64,000 nucleotides of DNA from Curtobacterium ammoniigenes NBRC 101786. GTDB taxonomy: Bacteria; Actinomycetota; Actinomycetes; Actinomycetales; Microbacteriaceae. Of the stretch, positions 19,075 through 28,281 are shown piece by piece. Location of the stretch: the NCBI RefSeq assembly GCF_001571045.1, contig NZ_BCSV01000002.1, positions 62,001-126,000 of the forward strand, in the 5' to 3' direction. Position 1 is the first letter of the stretch; each line of letters starts with the position of its first letter. A program made the position numbers and the translations under genes. A model generated the notes under the pieces. It was given only the letters and a program-made list of their open reading frames with translations. It was not told where the DNA came from and did no database searches.

Positions 19075-19096
19075 AAGCACTCTCGTGCGAGCGGAC

Positions 19097-19306
19097 TCAG
19101 CGAACGACGCTGATGTTCTCCGCCTGCGGGCCCTTGCGGCCCTCGCCGACGGTGTACTCGACGCGGTCGTTCTCCTCGAGGGAGCGGTAGCCGCCGGTGG
19201 CGACGATGCTCGAGAAGTGCGCGAAGACGTCCTGGGAGCCGTCATCGGGAGCGATGAATCCGAAGCCCTTTTCGTTGTTGAACCATTTCACGATGCCAGT
19301 GGCCAT
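19097..19306 (-). CDS. cspA: Cold-shock protein
   Basis: 69 residues with an OB-fold cold-shock domain: [15 protein letters not shown] contains RNP1 (KGFGFI), DVFAHFSSI contains RNP2, and the end QAENISVVR matches CspA-type proteins. It binds single-stranded RNA/DNA as an RNA chaperone. It is monocistronic, with its own terminator downstream. A long leader without other genes lies upstream, which fits the known post-transcriptional control of csp genes, though no specific structure could be assigned. Confidence 0.95.
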   Translation of the reverse strand: MATGIVKWFNNEKGFGFIAPDDGSQDVFAHFSSIVATGGYRSLEENDRVEYTVGEGRKGPQAENISVVR

Positions 19307-19702
19307 GCGTGTCTATCTCTTTCACTGTATTCACCCCGACCGAATGTCGAGGAGGTTTCCGGTGGTTACACCGGGTCGCGAGCACATGCTCGCTCACACC
19401 GCGGTCGCGAATACGACGCGGGTGTTTTTCCATCTGCGCGGAGACCGCGCGGTCTGGTCCGCTACGTGGTGACGACACACGTCGAAGAGATCGCGATGCC
19501 GAAGGTTCCGGCAGAACAGCGACACACCAGGAGTGGACAACGTTCCGTCGGGATCGGTCCTTCAACCGGTGCAGCAGAGTTCACGCAAATGCGCTTAATG
19601 CCCAACCGTAGCGGAGTATCGGGCAGGGCACCAGGGGGCGGGTGCCGGAGCTCCTCACTCACCGGGCTCAAGGGTGCGGGGCTGCTCCCAGCTGGGCCGG
19701 GG
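19307..19702. other. Non-coding leader/intergenic region
   Basis: About 400 bases upstream of the cold-shock gene. Short frames exist on both strands but none shows a family pattern or ribosome site. It should contain the csp promoter and leader. Nothing else could be assigned. Confidence 0.5.
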
Positions 19703-20140
19703 CGCCGCGGACACGCGGCTCAGTTTCGCCCGCACCGCAGAAACCTCACCACAACACCGTGTTGACCGCGAAAACCTGACACCACGCGGAACGCGCGCGG
19801 CGCGTCACTCCCCCGCTCGAGCTCGGCGCCACGCTCTCAGGCCAGGGCCGCCGCGGACACGCGGCTCAGTTTCGCCCGCACCACAGGAACCTCGCGACAA
19901 CACCGTGTTGACCGCGAAAACCTGACGTCACGCGGAACGCGCGCGGCGCGTCCCCTCTCCCCGCTCGAACTCGGCGCCACGCTCTCAGGCCAGGGCCGCC
20001 GCGGACACGCGGCTCAGTTTCGCCCGCACCACAGGAACCTCACCGCAGCAGCGTGTTGACCGCAGAAACCTGACACCACGCGGAACGCGCGCGGCGCGTC
20101 CTGACACAACGCGGAACGCGCGGGGCGCGTCCCCTCTCTC
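19703..20140 (+). repeat. Three tandem copies of a ~147-bp repeat (dispersed family)
   Basis: Copies begin at 19703, 19849 and 19997 with CGCCGCGGACACGCGG and each includes ACACGCGGCTCAGTTTCG, then a GAAACCT core, ACCGCGAAAACCTGAC or close variants, and CGCGGAACGCGCGCGGCGCG. The last copy diverges at its end and carries a further short duplication of the CGCGGAACGCG part. They fill the gap before cydA. Related sequence lies at 29260-29454 and 30914-31125. No ORF with protein-like composition spans them. Confidence 0.9.
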
Positions 20141-20218
20141 CCGAACCGGGACTTTCGGCCCTCTCCGCCGCCCGGAGCCCCACGACAGGGTTGAAGCGCA
20201 CCGCGAGAAGGAGTCTGC

Positions 20219-21778
20219 ATGGATCCCGTTGAGATCGCCCGATGGCAGTTCGGCATCACGACCGTTTACCACTTCTTGATGGTTCCGCTGACCCTCGGGC
20301 TCGGTCCCGTGGTGGCGTTCATGCAGTGGAGGTGGGTCCGCACCGGGAACGGCCACTGGCTGCGTTTGACGAAGTTCTGGGGAAAGCTCTACCTGGTCAA
20401 CTTCATCATGGGCGTCGCGACCGGCCTGGTGCAGGAGTTCCAGTTCGGCATGGCGTGGAGCGAATACTCCCGCTTCGTCGGCGATGTCTTCGGCGCTCCG
20501 CTCGCCATGGAGGGCCTCCTCGCCTTCTTCTTTGAATCTACGTTCCTGGGGCTGTGGATATTCGGTTGGAACCGCCTCCCGAAGCGCATTCACCTGGCAA
20601 CGCTCTGCATCGCCGTCGCCGGGTCGATCATCTCGGCGTTCTTCATCATCGTGGCGAACTCGTGGATGCAGCACCCGGTCGGCGTCACCCTGGTGAACGG
20701 GCGCCCACGACTGGTCGACATCTGGGCGGTGCTGACGAACAACACCGCACTCGCCGCGTACTCGCACACGATTACCGGATCGTTCGCCGTCGCGGGCGGA
20801 TTCCTGCTTGGGATCGCCTGGTACCAGCTGTGGCGCCGACGCCGCGATGGCATCGACACGGTGGACGACCGCGGCCGTGTGATCGTCGGCGAGTCCGCGT
20901 CGGATGCAACCCGCGACGCCCTGGACCACCAGGTGTGGCTGAAGGCGCTCCGCGTCGGCGCGGTCATCGCGATCGTCGGATTCGCCGGCGTCGCGATCAC
21001 GGGCGACACGCAGGGCAAGCTCATGTTCCAGCAGCAGCCGATGAAGATGGCGGCCGCCGAAGCAGCGTGCGAGACCGGCACCGGATTCTCGGTCCTGTCG
21101 ATCGGCGACGTCGGATCGACGAACTGCACCGGCGTCAAGGCCGTCATCGAGATCCCGGGCCTGCTGTCGTTCCTCGCCCACGGCGACACGCACACCGTCG
21201 TCACGGGCGTGAAGGACCTGCTGCCGACGTACGAAGCGAAGTACGGCACCACTCTGCCGACCGGCTCGATCTACGGCGTGCACTCGGGGCAGAAGATCGA
21301 CTACGTCCCCGACATGCAGGTCACCTATTGGGGCTTCCGGATCATGATCGGGTTCGGCGCGCTCGCAGCGCTCGCAGCGGCCGTCGCCCTGTGGCTGACC
21401 CGTAAGGGCACGGTCCCGGCATCGAAGTGGCTGAGCCGTCTGGCCCTGTTCGGCATCCTCGCGCCATTCGGTGCGAACGCCGCCGGATGGGTGTTCACCG
21501 AGATGGGCCGCCAGCCGTTCGTCGTCGCCCCCAACCCCACGCCGGGCGGCATCGACGGGGTGTTCATGTTCACCGCGGCGGCCGTCTCGCCGGGCGTGTC
21601 CAGCGGTGAGCTGCTCTTCTCGATCATCAGCCTCGGCAGCATCTACGCCGTGCTGCTCGTCGTCGAGGTGGTGCTCCTCGTCCGATTCATCCGCGGCGGA
21701 GTCGTGTCCGCGATGCCCGAGCTCGCGCCGGACGCAGCGGAGCCGGCCTCCGACGACGTCCTCTCGTTCGCCTACTGA
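20219..21778 (+). CDS. cydA: Cytochrome bd ubiquinol oxidase subunit I
   Basis: 519 residues, nine or so membrane helices. It is the haem-bearing subunit that oxidises quinol and reduces oxygen. Visible landmarks: the N-terminal haem ligand region FGITTVYHFLMVPLTLGLGP, the AYSHTITGSF histidine, the GRP loop region, and GWVFTEMGRQPFVV with the methionine ligand of haem b558. The Q-loop is of the short type expected for actinobacteria. AAGGAG stands before the ATG at 20219. First gene of the cyd operon. Its 3' end is the source of a 17-bp triplication. Confidence 0.97.
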   Translation: MDPVEIARWQFGITTVYHFLMVPLTLGLGPVVAFMQWRWVRTGNGHWLRLTKFWGKLYLVNFIMGVATGLVQEFQFGMAWSEYSRFVGDVFGAPLAMEGLLAFFFESTFLGLWIFGWNRLPKRIHLATLCIAVAGSIISAFFIIVANSWMQHPVGVTLVNGRPRLVDIWAVLTNNTALAAYSHTITGSFAVAGGFLLGIAWYQLWRRRRDGIDTVDDRGRVIVGESASDATRDALDHQVWLKALRVGAVIAIVGFAGVAITGDTQGKLMFQQQPMKMAAAEAACETGTGFSVLSIGDVGSTNCTGVKAVIEIPGLLSFLAHGDTHTVVTGVKDLLPTYEAKYGTTLPTGSIYGVHSGQKIDYVPDMQVTYWGFRIMIGFGALAALAAAVALWLTRKGTVPASKWLSRLALFGILAPFGANAAGWVFTEMGRQPFVVAPNPTPGGIDGVFMFTAAAVSPGVSSGELLFSIISLGSIYAVLLVVEVVLLVRFIRGGVVSAMPELAPDAAEPASDDVLSFAY

Positions 21779-21813
21779 CCTCGTTCGCCCACTGACCTCG
21801 TTCGCCTACTGAT
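21763..21813 (+). repeat. 17-bp triplication at the cydA stop
   Basis: Three copies (21763-21779, 21780-21796, 21797-21813) of CTCGTTCGCCTACTGAC, the second with one change and the last ending in T. The first copy encodes the last residues and stop of cydA; the other two are outside the gene in the gap before cydB. Confidence 0.9.
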
Positions 21814-21831
21814 CCCAGAAGGACCACCGAC

Positions 21832-22857
21832 ATGCTGCCCACCGTCTGGTTCATCGCCATCGCCGTGCTCTGGCTCGGCTACCTGCTGCTCGAAGGGTTC
21901 GACCTCGGCGTCGGCATGCACATGCTGTTCAGTGCTCGCGGCGAGGGTGAACGCCGCGTCATGCTGAACACCATCGGCCCGGTCTGGGACGGCAACGAAG
22001 TCTGGCTCATCACCGCCGGCGCCGCCACGTTCGCAGCCTTCCCCTTCTGGTACGCGTCGCTGTTCTCGGCGCTATACGTGCCGCTGACTCTGGTCCTCCT
22101 CGGCCTGATCGCCCGCGCAGTCGCGATCGAATACCGGGGCAAGGTGCACCACGAGCGGTGGACGCGCGCCTGGGACCTCGCGATCGGCATCGGCTCGACC
22201 ATCGTCGCGTTCGGGATCGGAGCGGCGCTCGCGCTGACCACCACGGGCCTCCCGTTGGACCGCAACGGCGACAGCGTCGGCGGCGCCTTCGGCTGGCTGA
22301 ACGGATGGGCGGTGCTCGGAGGCCTCGCCGTCGTCGGTTTCTGCCTGGTGCATGCGGCGGCGTTCCTCGGACTGAAGACCGACGGGCCGGTCCGCACGAA
22401 GAGCATCCGGTTCGTTGTCCGCGCGACCCCGATCGCGTTGCTTCCCATCGTGATCTGGGTGCTCGCGGTGCAACTCCGAAGCGGCAACATGGGGAGCTGG
22501 TCGCTCGTCGTCGTCGCGGTGATCGCCGTGGTGCTCGGCTGGCTCGCCGCACGGGCCGGACGAGAAGGACGCGCCTTCGCCGGGATCGCCACGTTCATCG
22601 GCGCCGGCGCGGGCTCGATCTTCGCCGCGGTCTACCCGGTGGTTCTGCCGTCGACCGTGAACAGCGCCTGGGACCTGACCGTCTCCAACGCCGCGAGTGG
22701 CTCCTACACGCTGGGCGTCATGACCGTCGTCACCCTCATCGGCCTCCCGCTGGTCCTGCTCTATCAGGCCTGGTCGTACTGGGTGTTCCGGAGGCGCATC
22801 AGCGAACGCGACATCCCGGGTCTCCCCGCGGTGCTGACGCGGGCAGCGCGCCCGTGA
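21832..22857 (+). CDS. cydB: Cytochrome bd ubiquinol oxidase subunit II
   Basis: 341 residues with about eight membrane helices. The N-terminus LPTVWFIAIAVLWLGYLLLEGFDLGVGM and then TIGPVWDGNEVWLITAGAATFAAFP are highly characteristic of CydB. It is the structural partner of CydA in the membrane. It starts 53 bases after cydA with GAAGGACC upstream and its stop overlaps the start of the transporter gene (GTGA). Confidence 0.97.
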   Translation: MLPTVWFIAIAVLWLGYLLLEGFDLGVGMHMLFSARGEGERRVMLNTIGPVWDGNEVWLITAGAATFAAFPFWYASLFSALYVPLTLVLLGLIARAVAIEYRGKVHHERWTRAWDLAIGIGSTIVAFGIGAALALTTTGLPLDRNGDSVGGAFGWLNGWAVLGGLAVVGFCLVHAAAFLGLKTDGPVRTKSIRFVVRATPIALLPIVIWVLAVQLRSGNMGSWSLVVVAVIAVVLGWLAARAGREGRAFAGIATFIGAGAGSIFAAVYPVVLPSTVNSAWDLTVSNAASGSYTLGVMTVVTLIGLPLVLLYQAWSYWVFRRRISERDIPGLPAVLTRAARP

Positions 22858-25800
22858 CGCTGCAGCGGTCGCGCTCGGAACGCTCCGGGGGTATGGGGTC
22901 ACCTCCCACCGCACGCTCTGGAGGCGCGGGGCCGCGTTCCACGGGGACGCAACGGAACCGGCGTGGCCCGTTGGCCGCCGCCTCCAGACAGACCGTCGTG
23001 ACGCTCGGTCTGATCGCTGCGATCCGCGCAGTCGGCATCGTGCTCGTGGCGGAAGGGATCGCCCGGGGGATCGCGGCGGTCGCCACACACGGAGATCCGC
23101 GGGCCGCGGTGATCGCCGGGCTCGCCGGAGCGGTGCTGCGCGCGGCGGCGACGTGGGCCGGATCGGTCGTGGGCGCTCGGGCTGGGGCGGATCTCGTCGC
23201 GCAGCTCCGGCGCGCGCTCGCAGATCGTGCGCTCGGACCGGCGACGACCGACGACACGCTCTTGCTCGGCGCCGCACGCCTGGAGGGGCTCGACACCTAC
23301 TGCACGACGGTGCTGCCGGCACTCGTCACCGCCGCGGTGCTCCCCGTGGTCATCGGCGCGCGGATCCTGCTCGCCGACTGGGTGAGCGCGGCGGTCATCG
23401 CGGTGACGGTCCCGCTGATCCCTGTGTTCATGGCGCTGGTCGGCCTCCACACGCGAGACCGCGTGGATGCCGCGGCGGCGAGCCTCCAGCGACTCAGCGC
23501 GCACCTCGTCGAACTCGCCCGAGGGCTGCCGGTGCTCGTCGGCCTCGGACGCTTCGAGGAAGAATCCGACGCGCTGCACCGCATCGCCGACGAGCACCGG
23601 AAGCGAACGATGGCGACGCTTCGGGTCGTGTTCCTGTCATCGCTCGTGCTCGAACTCGTCGCGACGATCTCCGTCGCCGTCGTCGCGGTCGCGGTGGGTC
23701 TGCGGCTTCTCGGCGGCGAGATGCCCCTCTGGGCCGGTCTCACCGCACTCCTGCTGGCACCCGAATGCTACGGAGCGCTCCGCGACGTCGGCGCCGCATT
23801 CCACGCCGGCGAGGACGGGCTCGCCGCCTACCAGCGCGCCCAAGACGTATTGCGCGCACCCATGCACACGGTACCCGTGACGACCGGGCCGGCCGCGCTC
23901 GACGGGCTCATTGTCAGCCACGCTGGCCGACCCACCGTCGTCGACGGCGTCGACCTGACGCCGGTGCCGCTCGGCGTGACCGCGCTCGTCGGACCGAGCG
24001 GCAGCGGGAAGAGCACGATCCTCCGCGCATTCGCCGGGCTGCTCGACGCCGACGCGGTGGTCACCGGCACCGTTCGCGTGCCCGCTGGCGGAACCGCGTA
24101 CCTGCCGCAGCATCCCGTCGTCATGGCGGAAACGGTCGCTGCGGAGGTCGGGCTGTACAACCCGACGCTCTCGGACGAGGCGGTCGCCGCGCTCCTGCAG
24201 CGCGTCCGCCTCGAACAGCACGGTGACGATGATCCGCGCCAGCTCAGCCTCGGCGAGCTGCGGCGCCTCGCGCTCGCGCGCGTCCTCGCCCGCGTCGACG
24301 CCGGTGCCACGCTGGTACTGCTCGACGAGCCGACGGCGCACCTCGGCGCAGACGATCGGACGCTCATCGAGTCGTGCATCAGCGAGCTGCGCGGCCGTGT
24401 CACGGTGGTGCTCGCCACGCACGAGCCGTCGACGCTCGCGCTCGCCGACGCGGTCGTCTCGGTCGGGTCGGGCGGCGCGGGTGGTGCGGGCGGGCGAGCC
24501 GACTTGCTCGGTCTGGAGGCGCCTCCCACCATCTCGCTGCGGCCGGCGGTCAGTGACGCGAGCGACGACGCGGCCCCGGCACTCTCCGGCGAGCGCTTCG
24601 ACGCTGCCGCGGGACCGCTCGCGGGGCCCGACCGCCCGACACTCGCCGGGTCGAACGGTCAGACAATCGCCGAGCCGGACCGTCCGAACCTCGCCGGGCG
24701 CCCCGGGCTGGCGGGGCTCACGGGACTCACCGGGCTCACCGGGCTCGCCGGGGTGCTGCGGCCGGTCGCCGCGCGGTTCGCCGGCGGAGGCCTGCTCGGT
24801 GTCGGCGCGGTCATCGCGGGCGGCGCGCTCACGGCCGTATCCGGGTGGCTGATCGTCCGCGCGAGCGAGCGGCCGGACATCATGTACCTGCTCGTTGCGA
24901 TCGTCGGCGTGCGGTTCTTCGGCATTGCACGTGCGGTGCTCCGCTACGCGGAACGACTCGTGACGCACGACGCGGTGCTCCGCGCGGTCACGATCCTCCG
25001 TGACCGGCTCTGGACCGGGCTCGCCGCCCACGGCGCAGCGAGCCGACGGTTGAGCACCGGCGCGACCGCGCTGGACCTGCTCATCGTGGGCGTCGATCAG
25101 GTCCGGGATCTCATCCCCCGCGTGCTGGTCCCACCGGTCGTCGGCGCATGCGCGGCGCTCGCGGCAGTCGTCGCCGCAGCGGTCGTCGCGCCGTTCGCGC
25201 TGCCGATTCTGTTGGCGGGGATCGTCGCAGCGTTCATCGTCGCTCCCGTGCTCGCGCTGACCGTCGACCGGGCAGCCGGGGCTGGCGCAGTCGCGCTCCG
25301 CAGCCGCAGCGCACGCCTGTTCGCCGAGACGGTCGCGGCAGCCGACGACCTGCGCGGCAACGCCGCCGGGCGCACGGTGCTCGACCGGCTGCACGCGATC
25401 GACGCCGCAACACGCACCGCTGCACGGCGGAGCGCATTCGCCCGTGGAGTCGGCGGTGCCATTGCCGTCCTCGCCTGCTCGGCGACCGCGGTGCTCCTCG
25501 TCGCCGTTGGTGCGGCGGCCGGCACAGCGGTTCCGATTGTCGGAGTGATGGCACTCATTCCGCTGGCGCTCATCGAACCGGCGCTCACCGCACTCGATGG
25601 CGTGCAGCGTGCGCCGGCGCTCGCGACGGCCTGGACACGGCTGCGGCCGGTCCTTCGTCCGGCGCGGGTCGGCGGTCCTGCGCTGGCGTCCGCGCCGATC
25701 ACCGGCTTCGCGCTCGATGACGTCGACGCGCGCTGGTCCCCCGAGCTCGAGCCTGCCGTGCGCGGTGTCAGCGCGGCGATCGAGACAGGTGCGTGGCTCG

Positions 25801-26468
25801 TCCTCGACGGCCCGTCCGGCTCCGGAAAGACCACCCTGCTCACCGTGCTCCTCGGGGCGCTGGCGCCGAGCGCGGGCACCTACCGCCTCGGGGCCGATGA
25901 CGCGACCTCGCTCCGACGCGACGCGATCAGCCGCGCCGTCGCATGGCTCCCGCAGGAGGCGCACATCTTCGACTCCACGATCCGCGCGAACCTACTCCTC
26001 GCCCGCCCCGGCGCGTCCGACGCGACCATCGCTGCGGTGCTCGAACAGGTGGGACTCGGGGAGCTCATCCGACGTGCGAAAGACGGGTTGAGCCTCCGTG
26101 TCGGAGCGGGAGGCGCGTCCCTGTCCGGCGGTGAACGCGCCCGCGTCGCCATCGCCCGCACCCTGCTGAGCGACGCCCCGATCGTGCTGCTCGACGAACC
26201 CACCGCGCATCTCGATGCCGACACCGCGGCTGCCGTCATGGCAACGCTCCGCGCTGTGCTCGCTGATCGCGCGGTGGTGCTCGTGTCGCACCGGGCTGCG
26301 GACCGTCGGCCCACTGACACCGTGCTGCTGCTCGCCACGGACGACGGCCCTAGGCTGTGCTCGACGGAGGGAGCGTCGCGTGTCGGACGAGGAAGCGCCG
26401 ATTCAATTTCCGAACGAGCCGCGGACCGCGCTCGAGCGCACGATTCAGGAACTGGTGGAACGCGCTGA
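22854..26468 (+). CDS. cydDC: Fused CydD-CydC thiol reductant ABC exporter
   Basis: A 1204-residue single chain in which CydD and CydC halves are joined, each with six membrane helices and a nucleotide-binding domain. CydD half: Walker A GPSGSGKST, signature degenerate as LSLGELRR, Walker B LVLLDEPTAHL. A linker with repeated GLTGLTGLTG (near residue 625) joins the halves. CydC half: GPSGSGKTT, SLSGGERARVAIAR, IVLLDEPTAHL. The exporter moves cysteine/glutathione to the outside and is needed for cytochrome bd assembly. The GTG at 22854 overlaps the cydB stop. Its end overlaps the sensor kinase by 89 bases. Confidence 0.93.
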   Translation: MTLQRSRSERSGGMGSPPTARSGGAGPRSTGTQRNRRGPLAAASRQTVVTLGLIAAIRAVGIVLVAEGIARGIAAVATHGDPRAAVIAGLAGAVLRAAATWAGSVVGARAGADLVAQLRRALADRALGPATTDDTLLLGAARLEGLDTYCTTVLPALVTAAVLPVVIGARILLADWVSAAVIAVTVPLIPVFMALVGLHTRDRVDAAAASLQRLSAHLVELARGLPVLVGLGRFEEESDALHRIADEHRKRTMATLRVVFLSSLVLELVATISVAVVAVAVGLRLLGGEMPLWAGLTALLLAPECYGALRDVGAAFHAGEDGLAAYQRAQDVLRAPMHTVPVTTGPAALDGLIVSHAGRPTVVDGVDLTPVPLGVTALVGPSGSGKSTILRAFAGLLDADAVVTGTVRVPAGGTAYLPQHPVVMAETVAAEVGLYNPTLSDEAVAALLQRVRLEQHGDDDPRQLSLGELRRLALARVLARVDAGATLVLLDEPTAHLGADDRTLIESCISELRGRVTVVLATHEPSTLALADAVVSVGSGGAGGAGGRADLLGLEAPPTISLRPAVSDASDDAAPALSGERFDAAAGPLAGPDRPTLAGSNGQTIAEPDRPNLAGRPGLAGLTGLTGLTGLAGVLRPVAARFAGGGLLGVGAVIAGGALTAVSGWLIVRASERPDIMYLLVAIVGVRFFGIARAVLRYAERLVTHDAVLRAVTILRDRLWTGLAAHGAASRRLSTGATALDLLIVGVDQVRDLIPRVLVPPVVGACAALAAVVAAAVVAPFALPILLAGIVAAFIVAPVLALTVDRAAGAGAVALRSRSARLFAETVAAADDLRGNAAGRTVLDRLHAIDAATRTAARRSAFARGVGGAIAVLACSATAVLLVAVGAAAGTAVPIVGVMALIPLALIEPALTALDGVQRAPALATAWTRLRPVLRPARVGGPALASAPITGFALDDVDARWSPELEPAVRGVSAAIETGAWLVLDGPSGSGKTTLLTVLLGALAPSAGTYRLGADDATSLRRDAISRAVAWLPQEAHIFDSTIRANLLLARPGASDATIAAVLEQVGLGELIRRAKDGLSLRVGAGGASLSGGERARVAIARTLLSDAPIVLLDEPTAHLDADTAAAVMATLRAVLADRAVVLVSHRAADRRPTDTVLLLATDDGPRLCSTEGASRVGRGSADSISERAADRARAHDSGTGGTR

Positions 26469-28281
26469 CGCCGTCCTTGCAACACAGGGGCGGCTTCGGA
26501 GCCTGCTGCACGCGAGCCGGGTCGTCGTCGAAGAGATCGATTTGCCGACCGTGCTTCGGCGCATCGTCGAGGCAGCGCTGGAACTCGTCGGCGCCCGCTA
26601 CGGCGCGCTCGGCGTGCTCGCCCCAGACGGCACCCTCGAACAGTTCATCCACGTCGGGCTGACCACGGATCAGGCGGAGGCAATCGGCGACCTCCCTCGT
26701 GGCCGCGGACTGCTCGGAGCGATCGGGGCGTCGCAGCGTCCGCTCCGGCTCGAGCACATCGGCGGCGATGCCCGCTCGTCCGGGTTCCCGCCCAACCATC
26801 CGCCGATGGACGCGTTCCTCGGCGTTCCGATCCGGGTCCGCGACGAGCTGTTCGGCAATCTGTACCTCACGCGCGACGACGGCGGCACGTTCTCGGAAGA
26901 AGACGAGGAGCTCGTCGTCTCCCTCGCCGCGGCCGCGGGCGGTGCCATCGACCATGCGCGCGTGCTCGAGGAAGCGCGGCGACGCGAAGCATGGTCGAAC
27001 GCGCTCACGGAGGTCACGACGGCGCTCCTTTCCACCGACGGCGTGGTGGACGGGCTCGCCGTCATCGTCGACAATGTGCTGCCGGTCGTCGGCGCCGACT
27101 TCGGGTGCATCGTCAGCCGCGACGACGCCGAGATGCTCCGTCTGACGAGCGTCCGGGGATTTGGAGCAGGTGACCTTCCGAGCGCAATCGAGGCACGCGC
27201 CTCCCGGTTCATCGACCGATCATTGGCAAGCGGCGACGTGACCAGCGGAAGCCTCCGCGACGACGGGATCTGGCCCGAGGGGCTCCGGTGGGCGGTCGCG
27301 GTGCCGTTCGCCGTGTCCGGAATCACGCTCGGCACGCTGCTCCTGGCCCGCGAGCACGACCGTCAGCGGTTCAGCGCGTTCGAGATGCAGTTGGCCGCGG
27401 ACTTCGCGGCGCAGGCGAGTGTCGCCATCGAGCTCGCGCGTGGCCGGAGCGACCGTCAGGAGCTGCAACGCATTGAGGACCGCGGACGCATCGCTCGGGA
27501 TCTCCACGATCACGTCATTCAGCGGCTGTTCGCGGTCGGACTCACGCTGCAGAGCATCGAACCGGCGATCCCGGAGCGGTTCCGGCGCGAACTCAACGAC
27601 CAGATCGACGGCATCGACGCGGCGATCGCGGAGATCCGCACCGCGGTGTTCACGCTCACGCGCCCGCGAACCTCGCAGGCCACGTTGCGGCACCGTGTGC
27701 TCGAGGTCGTGTCCGAAGCGGGCGCGACCCTGCGGTCGACGCCGACCGTCGCATTCGCCGGCGCGGTCGACGTGCTCGTGCCGGAGGAACTCGGCGACGA
27801 CGTGGTCGCCGTCGTTCGCGAGTCACTGACGAACGTCGCCCGGCACGCCGACGCATCCGCCGTGGAGGTTCGAGTCGCCATCCAGGACGGCTCGCTCCAC
27901 GTCCGGGTGGACGACGACGGCCGCGGCGTTCGCGGAGCCACTCGAGCGAGCGGCACCGCGAACCTCGCCGCTCGCGCCGTCGCCAGAGGCGGCGACTACT
28001 CCCTGGAGAGCAGACCGAACGGCGGGACATCGATGGTCTGGCGGGTGCCGCTGGGTGGCGATGGGGTGGCGGAGGAGGTCTCGACGCCGGCTGGGGCTGC
28101 CGCGGCGGCGGGCGCGACGCCGGCTGGGCGGGGCGCGGCGGAAGGCGCGTCGGAGCGTCTCGGTGCGGAGGAGGTCTCGACGCCGGCTGGGCGGGCCGCG
28201 GCGGAAGGCGCGACGCCGGCTGGGCGGGCCGCGGCGGAAGGCGCGTCGGAGCGTCTCGGTGCGGAGGAGAGGTCGGTATGA
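26380..28281 (+). CDS. DevS/DosS-like GAF-GAF sensor histidine kinase
   Basis: 633 residues. Two GAF domains (about 45-190 and 200-345) precede a HisKA_3 dimerisation helix (RIARDLHDHVIQRLF, phospho-acceptor His376) and an HATPase domain (VRESLTNVARHADAS, VDDDGRGVRG). The first GAF contains RSSGFPPNHPPMDAFLGVP, closely like mycobacterial DevS/DosS, where a histidine in this domain binds haem; the matching His is a candidate ligand (inference). The GTG at 26380 has GGAGGGAG upstream. The last 68 residues are a low-complexity tail made of two 32-residue repeats. Overlap with cydDC implies co-expression. Confidence 0.9.
   Translation: MSDEEAPIQFPNEPRTALERTIQELVERADAVLATQGRLRSLLHASRVVVEEIDLPTVLRRIVEAALELVGARYGALGVLAPDGTLEQFIHVGLTTDQAEAIGDLPRGRGLLGAIGASQRPLRLEHIGGDARSSGFPPNHPPMDAFLGVPIRVRDELFGNLYLTRDDGGTFSEEDEELVVSLAAAAGGAIDHARVLEEARRREAWSNALTEVTTALLSTDGVVDGLAVIVDNVLPVVGADFGCIVSRDDAEMLRLTSVRGFGAGDLPSAIEARASRFIDRSLASGDVTSGSLRDDGIWPEGLRWAVAVPFAVSGITLGTLLLAREHDRQRFSAFEMQLAADFAAQASVAIELARGRSDRQELQRIEDRGRIARDLHDHVIQRLFAVGLTLQSIEPAIPERFRRELNDQIDGIDAAIAEIRTAVFTLTRPRTSQATLRHRVLEVVSEAGATLRSTPTVAFAGAVDVLVPEELGDDVVAVVRESLTNVARHADASAVEVRVAIQDGSLHVRVDDDGRGVRGATRASGTANLAARAVARGGDYSLESRPNGGTSMVWRVPLGGDGVAEEVSTPAGAAAAAGATPAGRGAAEGASERLGAEEVSTPAGRAAAEGATPAGRAAAEGASERLGAEERSV
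28075..28266 (+). repeat. 96-bp tandem duplication encoding the kinase tail
   Basis: Two adjacent in-frame copies (28075-28170, 28171-28266) starting GAGGTCTCGACGCCGGCTGG. They encode two 32-residue units that begin EVSTPAG, with Ala/Gly-rich middle and an end ASERLGAE. The unit contains an internal smaller repeat (GCGACGCCGGCTGGGCGG). Confidence 0.9.

Noticed and set aside
22072..25964. Long minus-strand frames opposite cydB and cydDC
   Set aside because: Arg/Asp/Glu-rich composition without motifs is the expected antisense shadow of high-GC coding sequence; no ribosome sites.
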